Positions 53,314 to 62,260 of a DNA stretch of 64,000 nucleotides are shown in pieces (the first letter of the stretch is position 1; the number at the start of each line of letters is the position of its first letter). The notes beneath the pieces were generated by a model. The model worked only from the letters and a program-made list of their open reading frames with translations, ran no database searches and had not been told where the DNA came from. The stretch is from contig NZ_CP151099.1 of NCBI RefSeq assembly GCF_038096175.1, positions 4,186,501-4,250,500 on the forward strand, written 5' to 3'. The position numbers and the translations under genes were made by a program. Source of the stretch: Nostoc sp. UHCC 0302 (GTDB taxonomy: Bacteria; Cyanobacteriota; Cyanobacteriia; Cyanobacteriales; Nostocaceae).

Positions 53314-53534
53314 ATATAGTCTTGGAAATCTTCTAGTGGTGCATCAAAGTCATCAGAGATTGTGATTAAACCTTTTGCGCTTCCAGGTTGACGGCGGCGT
53401 TTAACTGGCAACACAGGAGTTAACTTTACCACAGGTTGATTATCTTTAATGATGATGATTTCCTCACCCTTGAGTGCTGCTTCAATTAAGTCAGGCAAAT
53501 GTAGAGATGCTTCAGCTAGAGAAATTTGCTGCAT
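53310..53534 (-). CDS. Phd/YefM-type antitoxin
   Basis: The 74-residue protein shows the typical N-terminal DNA-binding fold (MQQISLAEASLHLPDLIEAALKGEEIIIIKDNQPVVKLTPV). An acidic, probably unfolded C-terminus (ISDDFDAPLEDFQDYM) would wrap the PIN toxin. It is the first gene of the operon and probably represses its own promoter. This Phd-like antitoxin with a PIN toxin is a known combination in cyanobacteria. Confidence 0.88.
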   Translation of the reverse strand: MQQISLAEASLHLPDLIEAALKGEEIIIIKDNQPVVKLTPVLPVKRRRQPGSAKGLITISDDFDAPLEDFQDYM

Positions 53535-53590
53535 ATATTTTATGATAATTTCAAAACTGGGAATTGTTTATCGGCATCAAAAATGTAAAA

Positions 53591-53788
53591 TTATTTCAAC
53601 CCTTGCTTAGTTGGTTGCCAACCTTGCTCCAAAGCTAGCAAGATAACTGAACGTACTAGAGAAGGAATAATCAATTGATAAGGAAATATCGCAGTCAGCC
53701 GTTGTTCTGTCTGAGGTTTACTTACGACAGTTAGCTTGATGTAACCGCTATCGCGTGAAACAGTCCAACAGTAGGCTATATTATTCAC
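53591..53788 (-). CDS. 65-residue hypothetical protein
   Basis: The product MNNIAYCWTVSRDSGYIKLTVVSK continues to IIPSLVRSVILLALEQGWQP, a strand-strand-helix layout. The reading frame is compact and the composition is protein-like, but there is no recognised family and no clear ribosome-binding site. It lies upstream of the toxin-antitoxin operon in the same direction. It may be a truncated or small real gene. Confidence 0.45.
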   Translation of the reverse strand: MNNIAYCWTVSRDSGYIKLTVVSKPQTEQRLTAIFPYQLIIPSLVRSVILLALEQGWQPTKQGLK

Positions 53789-53885
53789 CGCAATTTGGCT
53801 TGTTACCTTTTCTAACTATGCCATCAAACTATTTACCTTTTTTATAGGATAACTTAAGGCGATCGCTATTTGCCCATCGCTAACT

Positions 53886-54506
53886 TTAAGGAAACCAATT
53901 TAACCAAGCATCCCAATTTTCCACTATTTTGGCAAATTCTGCATAACCTCTTGCTCTAGGATGAGCGCCATCATTAGCTCTTGCTTCATCTATCCAGATA
54001 CTTGATTTTTCTAATATCGGAAAAACATCTAAATATGGGATATTTAATTCATTACAAACCAAATGAAACTGTTTAGATAAATCACTAGTTCTCTGTTTTC
54101 TCTGGAGGTCTTCCTGTTCTGCATACGGTGCAGGCCCTACCATCAATACAGAATATAACTGTTGAGCTTCACTGAGAATTTTACGCGTATTATTGATTGA
54201 ATCTGTGAAATCTACACGAGTTTTACCATTTTCCACTCTTGTATCATTCAATCCGAAAGAGAACACAACTCTACCTTCGTATTCTTTAGGTAGCCGAACT
54301 GATACTTCCTGTAACCAACGCTTCGCTATATCAGTACTCGTATCTCGCCTAATTCCTAAATTATAGTAGGTGATGTCATAACCTTTTTTATTAGCATTAA
54401 CACATACTCTTCCTGCCCATCCAAGACATTCTGGATCTCCAGTACCATTGACAAATGAATCACCAACAAAGCAAATTCTGATTTCTGAGAAATGTGCTGA
54501 ATTCAT
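53886..54506 (-). CDS. SGNH/GDSL family hydrolase
   Basis: The 206-residue protein shows RICFVGDSFVNGTG (block I with the Ser nucleophile), a Gly in GIRRDTSTDIAKRW, FSFGLNDTR (block III Asn) and DGAHPRARGYAEFA (block V Asp-x-x-His). This set defines the SGNH esterase/lipase/deacetylase superfamily. There is no signal peptide, so it is probably cytosolic. The substrate is not predictable. It is monocistronic, and a MITE-like element starts 24 bases upstream of its start. Confidence 0.88.
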   Translation of the reverse strand: MNSAHFSEIRICFVGDSFVNGTGDPECLGWAGRVCVNANKKGYDITYYNLGIRRDTSTDIAKRWLQEVSVRLPKEYEGRVVFSFGLNDTRVENGKTRVDFTDSINNTRKILSEAQQLYSVLMVGPAPYAEQEDLQRKQRTSDLSKQFHLVCNELNIPYLDVFPILEKSSIWIDEARANDGAHPRARGYAEFAKIVENWDAWLNWFP

Positions 54507-54530
54507 TTAAATTATCTTGTCTTAAAAATA

Positions 54531-54786
54531 ACGTGGGTTCGGCGAGTGCTATGTTGACCCCTCCCCTAGGAGGCTATAGTGTACACACAAGTCTTGATAA
54601 TCACACCTAAAACTTAATTTCGTTGCCCTAGCCCTAAAATTAGTGGGATAAATAGAGTTTCCAGTTGCCCAAAATTTGGGTATTTACGGGACTAAAAGAG
54701 TTGAAACCTTTGCAGTCTATACTTGTGTGTACACGGTAGCCCCTAGCAGGGAAGGGGCTGGGGGTTAGGTCTTTCTAGAACTCAAC
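54531..54786. mobile_element. Degenerate MITE copy 3 interrupted by a second MITE
   Basis: The left end ACGTGGGTTCGGCGAG and the following GTGCTATGTTGACC match the MITE at 24412. At 54572 it is broken by another element and resumes at about 54742 with AGGGAAGGGGCTGGGGG. The right end AGAACTCAACT is a decayed version of the canonical end. Confidence 0.65.
54572..54741. mobile_element. 170-bp MITE nested in MITE copy 3
   Basis: The ends are GGCTATAGTGTACACACAAG and, on the other strand, GGCTACCGTGTACACACAAG, 18 of 20 bases identical. CCTAG occurs near both junctions. There is no coding capacity. A related transposase gene is not in this window. Confidence 0.75.
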
Positions 54787-54896
54787 TGCAAACATATATA
54801 TATTTACAATAAAGTGTTTTATAACTTATCTTTCACAACAGAGCATAAAAATTCTCCATTCCCCACTCCCTACTCCCCACTTGAGGTTACAAATAA

Positions 54897-55163
54897 ATGC
54901 CGTGGTTCGTAAAAATTGAAGAAGGCAAAGTAGATAAACCCACCTTTGACCAATATGTAGCTGCTCATAAAGCCTACGTTCAAGACTTGATTGATAAAGG
55001 ACACAAGGCGCGAACTGGCTATTGGGCAGAGCAAAGAGGTGGAATGCTACTGTTTGAGGCAGCCTCAAAGGATGAAGCAGAAGCAATTGTGGCTCGCGAT
55101 CCATTGGTAGAAAACGGTTGCGTCAACTATCAGCTTTACGAATGGAAAATTGTATTGGAATAA
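54897..55163 (+). CDS. YciI-like protein
   Basis: The 88-residue product PWFVKIEEGKVDKPTFDQYVAAHKAYVQDLIDKG and GGMLLFEAASKDEAEAIVARDPLVENGCVNYQLYEW fits the dimeric alpha-beta barrel YciI family. The His in AAHKAYV and the Asp in ARDPLV correspond to the conserved pair of that family. Enzymatic activity is unknown for most members. It lies 38 bases upstream of the SRP RNA gene on the same strand. Confidence 0.85.
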   Translation: MPWFVKIEEGKVDKPTFDQYVAAHKAYVQDLIDKGHKARTGYWAEQRGGMLLFEAASKDEAEAIVARDPLVENGCVNYQLYEWKIVLE

Positions 55164-55200
55164 CACACAGTCACGGACTTTTAATGCTATACTATTAACA

Positions 55201-55297
55201 GACCTGGATCTATGCGACTGCAACGCCTAAACCTTGTCAGAACCGGAAGGTGGCAGCAACACGGGATGCTTGTAGTAGGCTTAGTCTCCGGGTCGCC
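55201..55297 (+). ncRNA. ffs: Signal recognition particle RNA (small bacterial type, 4.5S)
   Basis: The apical Ffh-binding part is unmistakable: TTGTCAGAACCGGAAGGTGG and then CAGCAACACGGG. The ends pair as GACCTGG with CCGGGTC, and the intervening arms GCCTAAACC and GGCTTAG also pair. This gives the single long hairpin of about 97 nt typical of bacterial SRP RNA. It directs ribosomes with nascent membrane proteins to FtsY. A CTATACTATTAA stretch just upstream (about 55186) may be its -10 region. Confidence 0.93.
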
Positions 55298-55322
55298 CTA
55301 TTTCTAGGAGCGTTCAGCAGCA

Positions 55323-55709
55323 ATGCCTGGTTTTGGAGATATTGTTCAAAAAGCTTTTTACCTCGGTGTTGGATTAGCTTCTTACGCAGGTGAGAAAGCA
55401 GGGGGAAAATTAGCCCAAGTGCGATCGCAAGTCCAAAAACTGGCAGATGAAATGGTGGCAAAGGGCGAAATGAACACAGAAGAAGCCCGCCGCTTCGTCG
55501 AAGAGATGATGAAGCAAGCCCAACAAGCCCCAGCATCTGAAGAAACCCCTGACAAAAAGCCTTCTTCTGAACCTCGTCGCATCGAAATCTTAGAGGAAGA
55601 TGAAGAACCAACCGTCAAAGAGGTATCTAATGATGGGAATGTTGATGACTTGCGTGATCAAGTGTTAGAACTGCAAAACGAGTTAAAACGTCTGCAAACA
55701 GACAAATAA
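55323..55709 (+). CDS. Phasin-family-like helical protein
   Basis: The 128-residue product (FGDIVQKAFYLGVGLASYAGEKAGGKLAQVRSQVQKLADEMVAKGEM) matches the short phasin-like family of cyanobacteria, related by sequence to polyhydroxyalkanoate granule-associated proteins. An acidic Pro/Glu-rich linker (about 70-105) is followed by a C-terminal coiled coil (VDDLRDQVLELQNELKRLQ). No PHA synthase gene is nearby, so a granule role is uncertain. It starts 25 bases after the SRP RNA and might be read from the same promoter. Confidence 0.8.
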   Translation: MPGFGDIVQKAFYLGVGLASYAGEKAGGKLAQVRSQVQKLADEMVAKGEMNTEEARRFVEEMMKQAQQAPASEETPDKKPSSEPRRIEILEEDEEPTVKEVSNDGNVDDLRDQVLELQNELKRLQTDK

Positions 55710-55866
55710 AAAGCAATTTTTTACCTAGAGTGTCGGCAGTAAGCGGCACTTTGGCATAGCGTTAAAGAGTAAAAGTTGATAACATACATTGCTTAGGGTG
55801 TACTCTAGTGCTTTAAGCCAGTTAGCACTAGGCGTCCTGTTTATAGCTAGTAGGGGCGTCAAGTTT

Positions 55867-56268
55867 ATGGAACAATGGCAAAAAGATTTAATGGACATTG
55901 TAGAAACAGTAGCTGAAGAAGTAGAGCGATTCTTCCTCGGAATGACTGAAGTCGTAGATACGTTTATTGAACTAACAGAAGAATTTACAGAGCAAGTACA
56001 AAGTACTTTTGTTGCTGAGGTTGACCAGTATTTAAACGATTTACATGATCTGGCTGAACCGATTATGGAAGTCTACTGGGAACTGGAAGATGTTGTAGGA
56101 GATGTAGATCCAGGTTTTCCTTATTCCGTTGAAGCCACAAGAGAAAAAAATCCTGCTTGCATCGGTTGTAGTAACTACCACGGGCAAGTTTATGGTGGTA
56201 ACTTATTAGTTTGTGGAATGCACCCTCATGGATGGGATGATCAGAATTGTCCTGACTGGGAGGAGTAG
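55867..56268 (+). CDS. Cyanobacterial protein with Cys-rich C-terminal motif
   Basis: I start it at the ATG at 55867 (MEQWQKDLMDIVETVAEEVE), because the upstream in-frame part is hydrophobic and repeat-like. The first 90 residues are acidic amphipathic helices. The C-terminal 40 residues hold NPACIGCSNYHGQ, LVCGMHPHGWDDQNCPDWEE, whose four cysteines and two histidines could bind a metal or iron-sulfur cluster. The motif is conserved in a family of cyanobacterial hypothetical proteins. It is cytosolic with unknown function. Confidence 0.75.
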   Translation: MEQWQKDLMDIVETVAEEVERFFLGMTEVVDTFIELTEEFTEQVQSTFVAEVDQYLNDLHDLAEPIMEVYWELEDVVGDVDPGFPYSVEATREKNPACIGCSNYHGQVYGGNLLVCGMHPHGWDDQNCPDWEE

Positions 56269-56269
56269 G

Positions 56270-56355
56270 GGACAAGGGGGGAGTTGACAGTTGACAGTTG
56301 ACAGTTGACAGTTGACAGAGGGGACTAATGACAAATGACAAATAACAAATGACAA
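56270..56355 (+). repeat. Heptamer (TTGACAG) array and AATGACAA leader repeat before queF
   Basis: Five tandem TTGACAG heptamers (about 56283-56318) are followed by AATGACAAATGACAAATAAC. The queF start codon itself lies in the last AAATGAC unit. The module repeats the order seen before the SDR and P450 genes. Confidence 0.85.
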
Positions 56356-56769
56356 ATGACTACTGATAAATTACCTGAAACTGTAACTCAAGCTGACCAA
56401 GAAATGAAATATGGCGAACGCAACATTGCGGAAGGAGAATTAATTACCTTTCCGAATCCGCGTGTTGGTAGACGTTATAATATCGATATTAGTTTGCCAG
56501 AATTTACCTGTAAATGTCCGTTTTCTGGTTATCCAGACTTTGCGACAATTTATATTAGCTATGTACCAGATGAGCGAGTAGTGGAACTAAAAGCGCTAAA
56601 GCTTTACATTAATAGTTATCGCGATCGCTATATTTCTCACGAAGAATCTGCCAATCAAATTCTAGATGATTTTGTTGCGGCTTGTGACCCTTTAGAAGTC
56701 ACGGTGAAAGCAGATTTTACTCCCCGTGGTAATGTTCATACAGTGGTTGAAGTAACTCATCAAAAGTAG
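56356..56769 (+). CDS. queF: NADPH-dependent 7-cyano-7-deazaguanine reductase
   Basis: QueF reduces preQ0 to preQ1 in queuosine synthesis. The 137-residue product is the short unimodular type. FTCKCPFSGYPDFATIYI contains the catalytic Cys54 and Asp61, and VVELKALKLYINSYRDRY is the QueF signature helix binding NADPH. HEESANQILDDFV and FTPRGNVHT complete the family pattern. The start codon is part of a dispersed leader repeat, so expression may depend on repeat-derived sequence. No preQ1 riboswitch was recognised upstream. It is monocistronic. Confidence 0.95.
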   Translation: MTTDKLPETVTQADQEMKYGERNIAEGELITFPNPRVGRRYNIDISLPEFTCKCPFSGYPDFATIYISYVPDERVVELKALKLYINSYRDRYISHEESANQILDDFVAACDPLEVTVKADFTPRGNVHTVVEVTHQK

Positions 56770-56958
56770 AGAATTGATTTCTTGAGTCTTTACTAATGCA
56801 AGTTTTCCTTTACCCAACTTCTGAAAGCTCTAATTGCTTGACTTCTCCCAACGGTGCTGCCAACTAATATTCTGAAGCAACATTTGTTGCCCTGGCTTGA
56901 CAATAATTTGTTGCAGTTCTAAAAGCATATACTCTAAAAGAGTAGTAAATTAGCTATA

Positions 56959-57022
56959 CTTAGTGTCTTAGTGTCTTTGTGGTTCAAGATTTTTTTAAAC
57001 ACCAAGACACCAAAACACTAAG
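56959..57022. terminator. Imperfect 26-bp inverted repeat (CTTAGTGTCTTAGTGTC) at the 3' end of ccs1
   Basis: Bases 56959-56984 pair imperfectly with 56997-57022, with TTTTTTT in the loop. It lies 20 bases after the ccs1 stop and about 190 bases after the convergent queF, so it probably ends both. The type is a known interspersed repeat of Nostoc spacers. Confidence 0.6.
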
Positions 57023-57043
57023 AAAAATTGTTGATATGATATT

Positions 57044-58447
57044 TTAAGCTTTAATTGAAATCTCTTTTTCTTCAGTCTTAGGTTGTGAAGTTAGACGATC
57101 TAAAATATCTAAAACTTCTTGTTCAAAGGCAACTTGGGCGCGATTGGTTTTACCACCAAAATATAAGCGATCGCCTTTTTGCAATGCCCAAATTTGGGAG
57201 TGAGAAAAGTAACTCATCACCACACCTAACATCAGCAAAGCAAAGCCTGAGTAAACAATGGGTATACCTGGATCAGCTTTAATTTGTAAACCAGTGCTAC
57301 CGATAACATCAAGAATTTTTAAAGTCACACCGTTGACTTGGATGGACATTCCAGCCCGCACAGTATTAACAAGCTTACCAGTGGCATCGTAAATTAACAC
57401 CATACCTTGCAAGTCTTTGGCTAACAGCGAAACTCCTGCACTCAAATCCGGTTTAGTAGGAATCCAAGTCCCCCAAATCCGCCCTTTGCCGTTGGTGTTT
57501 AATGGAGCCATCGGGAGTTGAAAAATCGGGCTGTTGTTAATGCGGACGCGAACAGCTGAGAGTCCCCAATCTGTCTGATAGAAAGTTACGCCATGATAAC
57601 GCAGAGGTTGATTAACAAAAATTTTCTTGTGATCAACTTCTTGCCCCTGCTTATCCAATACAGACATATCCGAGTAAAATTGGTCAATTTCACCCGATGG
57701 AGTGTAATCAATCCAAAAACGATTAACTCGCACAGACCAATCTTTGGGAACTTGGTTTGCAGCCCAAGGGCCAGCATCAATAATATTTTTTACTTGAAAT
57801 GTGTTGCCACTGGGAACCATTTCTTGGGCAATAAAACCCGTCATTGCTCCCCAAATTCCCCCCAATAGAATCGCGACGATACCTATGTGAACAATAATTG
57901 GGCCGATGCGTCCAACTATTCCCTTGCGGGCGTAAAGGATATCGTCTTTTTCTTGTTTTTCTTGAAAAATCTTATAGCGACGATTCCGCAATATTTGGTT
58001 TAAGGATTCAACAGAACCAGTATCTAGTTCTGCACTCAAAGCTAATTTTTGAAATTGCCGGGGTTCTTTGTAATAATTCCAACGACGGGCGGCTTTTAAA
58101 GCTGGTAACTGACGGGTAAAAGAGCAAGCAGTTAAGCTAGTGCCAAATAGAATCAGTAATGACAAGAACCACCAAGTCCGATATACATGGTCTAAGCCAA
58201 CTACCTGAATTACCTTCCAAGTTAAGAAACCAAACAAGGCGGGATGTTCTGGGTAATTTGCTTGGTAGAATCCGGGTGACTGTCCTTGCTCAATTACAGT
58301 ACCAGTGGCGCTGAAGATAGCGATTAACAGCAGTAGTGCGATCGCTAATCGTAAATTTGTCAGTATAGGTAAAAGTTCCTGCCGCAAGAACTGCCCAGGT
58401 ACTGACCACCACCTTAATTCTTTGGATGCTGAATCTTCTAAAGTCAT
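57044..58447 (-). CDS. ccs1: System II cytochrome c maturation protein Ccs1/ResB
   Basis: Ccs1 works with CcsA to carry heme across the thylakoid or plasma membrane and attach it to apocytochrome c. The 467-residue product has three N-terminal membrane helices ([63 protein letters not shown]), the third with a conserved His. A large lumenal domain (about 215-395, with [15 protein letters not shown]) and a last helix ([17 protein letters not shown]) follow. It begins 3 bases after the ccdA stop, so the two form an operon. A ccsA gene is not in the window. Confidence 0.93.
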   Translation of the reverse strand: MTLEDSASKELRWWSVPGQFLRQELLPILTNLRLAIALLLLIAIFSATGTVIEQGQSPGFYQANYPEHPALFGFLTWKVIQVVGLDHVYRTWWFLSLLILFGTSLTACSFTRQLPALKAARRWNYYKEPRQFQKLALSAELDTGSVESLNQILRNRRYKIFQEKQEKDDILYARKGIVGRIGPIIVHIGIVAILLGGIWGAMTGFIAQEMVPSGNTFQVKNIIDAGPWAANQVPKDWSVRVNRFWIDYTPSGEIDQFYSDMSVLDKQGQEVDHKKIFVNQPLRYHGVTFYQTDWGLSAVRVRINNSPIFQLPMAPLNTNGKGRIWGTWIPTKPDLSAGVSLLAKDLQGMVLIYDATGKLVNTVRAGMSIQVNGVTLKILDVIGSTGLQIKADPGIPIVYSGFALLMLGVVMSYFSHSQIWALQKGDRLYFGGKTNRAQVAFEQEVLDILDRLTSQPKTEEKEISIKA

Positions 58448-58450
58448 GGT

Positions 58451-59191
58451 TTAAAAACTGCCAAGGGGAATCCGAGAAATTAAGGAAAATACGCCAAATC
58501 CTACTAATAGCGCTCCGCTGACTGGGTTAATCCAACCAGACCAACGACGCAACTCTAGCAATTTCTTAATTGATGCAGTAAAACTACCTGCCAAAATCAA
58601 CGGTGCTACATATCCTGCTGCGTAAGCAAGTAGCAAAACCGCGCCTAAAATGAAGTCTTGCGTATTCGCAACCCAACCTAGCAAGCTGGCTAAAACAGGT
58701 GTGCTACAAGGGGACGCAACTAAGCCGAAAGTCAATCCAATCAGGTAGGAACGGACTCCGGGTGGTAAATCTTTAGAAATCCAATTAGTTTCGCCCAAAG
58801 ATGGAAATTGTAGGGGTAGTGCTTCTAGTAGGTTTAGCCCCATCAAAATAGCAATGATGCTCACGATAATTGGCAAACCAATTCCCACCTGACCGTAGAC
58901 TTTTCCTACCAAAACTGCTACGATTCCTAGTCCTGTGAGTGTAGTTGCCAATCCCAAAGCGAACCAAGTTGATTGGGCAGCTGCTTGCAAGCGGCTTTTT
59001 GCTTCATAACCGCCAATATAGCCAATTGTAATTGGCAGCATGGAAAGCATACAGGGCGTGAGGCTCGTGAGCAAGCCAGCTGCAAAGATGATGCCAACAC
59101 TCAACAGACTCAGGTGTGTGAGTTGGTTAGCAACAAGGGTGTTGGCAAAGTATTCTAGTTGGTAAAGTCGGGTTTGCAGAGTCTCCAGCAT
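58451..59191 (-). CDS. ccdA: Thiol-disulfide transporter CcdA
   Basis: The 246-residue protein has six membrane helices and moves reducing equivalents from stromal or cytosolic thioredoxin to the lumen for cytochrome c assembly. The paired redox cysteines are visible in SLTPCMLSMLPITIGYIGG and VASPCSTPVLASLLG. LLTLAYAAGYVAPLILAG-like helices complete the fold. It is the first gene of a two-gene operon with ccs1. A C-terminal DsbD-like thioredoxin domain is absent, as normal for CcdA. Confidence 0.94.
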   Translation of the reverse strand: MLETLQTRLYQLEYFANTLVANQLTHLSLLSVGIIFAAGLLTSLTPCMLSMLPITIGYIGGYEAKSRLQAAAQSTWFALGLATTLTGLGIVAVLVGKVYGQVGIGLPIIVSIIAILMGLNLLEALPLQFPSLGETNWISKDLPPGVRSYLIGLTFGLVASPCSTPVLASLLGWVANTQDFILGAVLLLAYAAGYVAPLILAGSFTASIKKLLELRRWSGWINPVSGALLVGFGVFSLISRIPLGSF

Positions 59192-59447
59192 GGGGTATTT
59201 CTGAGCGGGAAATGCTTGATCTGCTTGAATTTTAGCTTACTTTGAGCTTCTGGGTTGGAGCGATCGCCCCAGGGGTATTTCACAAGATTGGGGATTGACT
59301 CGTTATTCAGCACTATTTCGACGATTAAATACTGAAGCAATCATTGTAAACAAATCTAAATTACAACTATATAGAAATTAGAAGATTTTTGACAAGTAGA
59401 GTATTCTATTTTTCATCGACACACTGCAAAATTGATACTAACCAAAT

Positions 59448-60512
59448 ATGTCTAACATAAATCATTCCGAAATCTCGCATGAGATACAGCCTACAGAGGC
59501 GCTACTGCAAATGATTGTTAGTCCTTGGGTTTCGCGATCAATTTATGTTGCAGCTGAACTAGGTATTGCTGATTTACTCAAAGATGGTTCGCAAAGTTGT
59601 GGAGAATTGGCGAAGGTAACAGGTGTTGATGAGCGATCGCTCTACCGATTATTACGCGCTCTTGCTAGTGTTGGTGTATTCGCCGAAAGCCAACCGGGTT
59701 GCTTTGAATTGACACCTCTAGCGGAATGTCTTCAGTCTAATAGAAAAGACTCACTACGCGGTTACGCTATCAAGTCAGGTCAAGTCTGGGATTTGCAACC
59801 TTGGGGTCATCTGCTTGAATGTATAAAAACTGGCAAACCTGTCTTTGAAAATCTCTTTGGTGTGGATATCTTTGAGTATCTGAGTGAGCATCCCGAAGCA
59901 GCTAAAATTTATGACCAGTCGATGACCAGTTTTTCCGCTAAAAGGATTGCTGCAATTACTGCTGAATATGATTTTTCGGCAATTAATACCTTAGTTGAAG
60001 TAGGAGGTGGACGTGGTAGCCTTCTTGCCTCTATTCTCAAAGCTAATTTGACAATGAAAGGTGTTCTCTGCGATGTACCTCATGTTATCGAAGGTGCAAA
60101 GCAACTCATTGCAGGGGAGGGACTTTCCCAACGCTGTGAACTTGTGGCGGGAGATTTCTTTGAGTCAGTGCCTAGTGGTGGTGATGCTTACTTGCTCAAG
60201 CATATTATTCACGACTGGGATGATGAACGCGCTCTTCAAATTCTCCAGAATTGCCGCCGTGTGATGCAGCCGAATACAAAGCTTTTAGTAATTGAAATGG
60301 TGATTCCAAAAGGAAACGAGCCATTCTTCGGTAAACTCTTAGACTTGCAAGTAATGCTTAATTATCCAGGTGGTTGCGAACGCACTGAAGCTGAGTATCA
60401 AGACCTTTTTGAAGCCGCAGGTTTCAATTTGACAAATATTGTATCGACATCAACACCATTGAGTGTAATTGAGGGTGTACCTGCCAAGAGCGATCGCATC
60501 TCTGTTTTTTGA
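59448..60512 (+). CDS. O-methyltransferase (plant-type / acetylserotonin-like, family 2)
   Basis: The 354-residue protein starts with a winged-helix dimerisation domain (YVAAELGIADLLKDGSQSCGELAKVTGVDERSLYRLLRAL). The SAM-binding domain follows with LVEVGGGRGSLLASIL, a GDFFESVPSGGDAYLLKHIIHDWDD block holding the catalytic-base His, and EAEYQDLFEAAGF. The family methylates hydroxyl groups of aromatics, polyketides or quinones; in cyanobacteria related genes occur in secondary metabolism. No biosynthetic gene cluster is adjacent, so the substrate stays open. It is single, with the membrane protein gene 44 bases downstream on the same strand. Confidence 0.88.
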   Translation: MSNINHSEISHEIQPTEALLQMIVSPWVSRSIYVAAELGIADLLKDGSQSCGELAKVTGVDERSLYRLLRALASVGVFAESQPGCFELTPLAECLQSNRKDSLRGYAIKSGQVWDLQPWGHLLECIKTGKPVFENLFGVDIFEYLSEHPEAAKIYDQSMTSFSAKRIAAITAEYDFSAINTLVEVGGGRGSLLASILKANLTMKGVLCDVPHVIEGAKQLIAGEGLSQRCELVAGDFFESVPSGGDAYLLKHIIHDWDDERALQILQNCRRVMQPNTKLLVIEMVIPKGNEPFFGKLLDLQVMLNYPGGCERTEAEYQDLFEAAGFNLTNIVSTSTPLSVIEGVPAKSDRISVF

Positions 60513-60556
60513 GAACCAGAAATTGGTAAAATTATACATTCTTTCTCAGCAATAGT

Positions 60557-61642
60557 ATGCAAGAACAAGAATTTTACCGCGCTGATCCGTTAGCTCGCTG
60601 GTTGATTGATAAATGTCATTTGAAACCTGTGAGTTTAGCACTGTTGTCAATTCTAGTTTCATCTGCTATTTACCTATTCGTTGCTGCGGTAACTAAAACG
60701 TTAGTCTTGCCAGAGAAAGATAAGTATTTAGGATTACTCCAAGATTGGTTTGCATGGGTCTGGATCTGCTTGCTCAATCCTGTAATATTTGGCTACTACC
60801 TATGGTCATTTAAAGCGATTTACCGCCTAATTGTTTACCTGGAAAAATCAGATATTGTTGATATTTCCGAGACAAAAATTAAAACTGTATTGTTGCATTA
60901 TAAACAGCCGTGGCGCAAATTCTTAGCTTTGGCAGCAGCAGTCAGCTACGGAATATGGTATTTCTTTGTGCAGCAAAATGTTCACAACTGGACAGGATCT
61001 GATGGAAAACTGCCAGCCCTAACAGGTGCAATTAACGGTGTTGCAATATTTTACACTGGAACTATATTAGTTCTCACCTTGATAACTAATGTTCAGGTAC
61101 TGCATGAACTACTAGGCAATAAGCAACTCAAAATTAATCCTCTGCATCCTGATCGCTGTGGTGGATTAAGTCCGTTGAGCCAATATTCTCTAAATACAGC
61201 TTACCTAGTTGCTATATTTGGCATGATGATTACCTTGAGTAATTATCAATTTATAACTGAAGGAATAGTAAAGCAATATTGGTACTTTAATATTACACTT
61301 CTGCTATATATTCCCATATCAATAGTGTGCTTTTTTGGCCCTTTACTTGCTGCACGCAGAGGGATGAAAAGAGTAAAAGAAGAATTACTCAGCGAGATTG
61401 CAAAACATTTTCATGAAAATTATGTTCATATTCATACAAGTTTAAATAGCGATGTGGAAATTTTGAAGAAAGAAACTGCCAAACTGCAAGAATTACGTTC
61501 TCTATACACATTGACTAATGAATTTCCTGTATGGCCTTTTGATGTCATCACCTTCCGTCAGTACTTGCTATCTGTTCTCACGCCCCTTATTCCATTACTA
61601 ATTAAGTTAGGAGAATACTTACTTAAGATGCGGTTTAAGTAA
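60557..61642 (+). CDS. Polytopic membrane protein, unknown
   Basis: The 361-residue protein has about six transmembrane helices (for example LALLSILVSSAIYLFVAAV, WVWICLLNPVIFGYYLW, FLALAAAVSYGIWYFFV, GVAIFYTGTILVLTLI). A conserved-looking cytosolic motif NPLHPDRCGGLSPLSQY lies between helices 4 and 5. A charged helix (EILKKETAKLQELRSLYTL) precedes a C-terminal hydrophobic segment. The HPDxxGGL motif recurs in a widespread family of bacterial membrane proteins without known function. It may be co-transcribed with the methyltransferase. Confidence 0.75.
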   Translation: MQEQEFYRADPLARWLIDKCHLKPVSLALLSILVSSAIYLFVAAVTKTLVLPEKDKYLGLLQDWFAWVWICLLNPVIFGYYLWSFKAIYRLIVYLEKSDIVDISETKIKTVLLHYKQPWRKFLALAAAVSYGIWYFFVQQNVHNWTGSDGKLPALTGAINGVAIFYTGTILVLTLITNVQVLHELLGNKQLKINPLHPDRCGGLSPLSQYSLNTAYLVAIFGMMITLSNYQFITEGIVKQYWYFNITLLLYIPISIVCFFGPLLAARRGMKRVKEELLSEIAKHFHENYVHIHTSLNSDVEILKKETAKLQELRSLYTLTNEFPVWPFDVITFRQYLLSVLTPLIPLLIKLGEYLLKMRFK

Positions 61643-62260
61643 AAATAAAATTAGTGTAAGGTAGGCAGTGTATTACAAGCAGTACGGTAGTCATTTATAA
61701 AGTAAAAACAAAATTAATGTAGTGGCACAACACTGCTAATTTTGTACATAAAACAGCAAGACAATTTTCTTTTCTCTCTCTGTGTTCTCTGTGCCTCTGC
61801 GGTTTGTTAATCCACTATTTTAATTCGATCGCGCTAGTATAGTGTGTTAACAGTAACAGGTGCGTGATAGCAAAGCCATAACACACCCTACTAGCGCTTT
61901 TCGTGGGAATGGAATTTACAATAAACTCTAGAACCTATACCCCACAAAAAATAATAAATTATCCGAAAGCATCGCTGAATAATGACTGTAGATGTTGAGT
62001 ACATTATTAATAGATATTAATAGATGCAGTATTGCAGATGAGATATTAATATATGCAGTATTTATTTAGAGTTAACTTAAGAGCCGCGAGTAGTCAATCA
62101 ATCATTAACTAAATAAGTAGCAAATTCTACTGATAAATATTTAGTTTTAATTTTTGATGCAGAGAATAGAATACATAGACTTCCTGGCTCTGGCTATTTC
62201 TAATTCATCTATACCTGCTTTCTGTTAATGCAGTTTAGAGGCTAGGACAAAATTAAAGTT
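61643..62260. other. Upstream region of nifJ with dispersed repeats
   Basis: It holds a copy of the CTCTGTGTTCTCTG repeat (61774-61805), a MITE-like inverted repeat (61836-61893) and an AT-rich leader with repeated ATTAATAGAT motifs (about 62005-62040). No NtcA or Fur site could be assigned with confidence. No gene is supported. Confidence 0.5.
61836..61893. repeat. Short inverted repeat TAGTATAGTGTGTTA
   Basis: The left end TAGTATAGTGTGTTAACAG and the right end CCATAACACACCCTACTA are near-complementary. It is related to the repeat at 46526-46604 (GTAGGGTGYGTTAT ends). Confidence 0.6.

Noticed and set aside
56270-56355. preQ1 riboswitch before queF
   Set aside because: The whole leader consists of heptamer and AATGAC repeats; no preQ1 aptamer core is visible.
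61981-62010. NtcA site before nifJ (GTA...TAC)
   Set aside because: The spacing is nine bases instead of eight, and no -10 box lies at the right distance.
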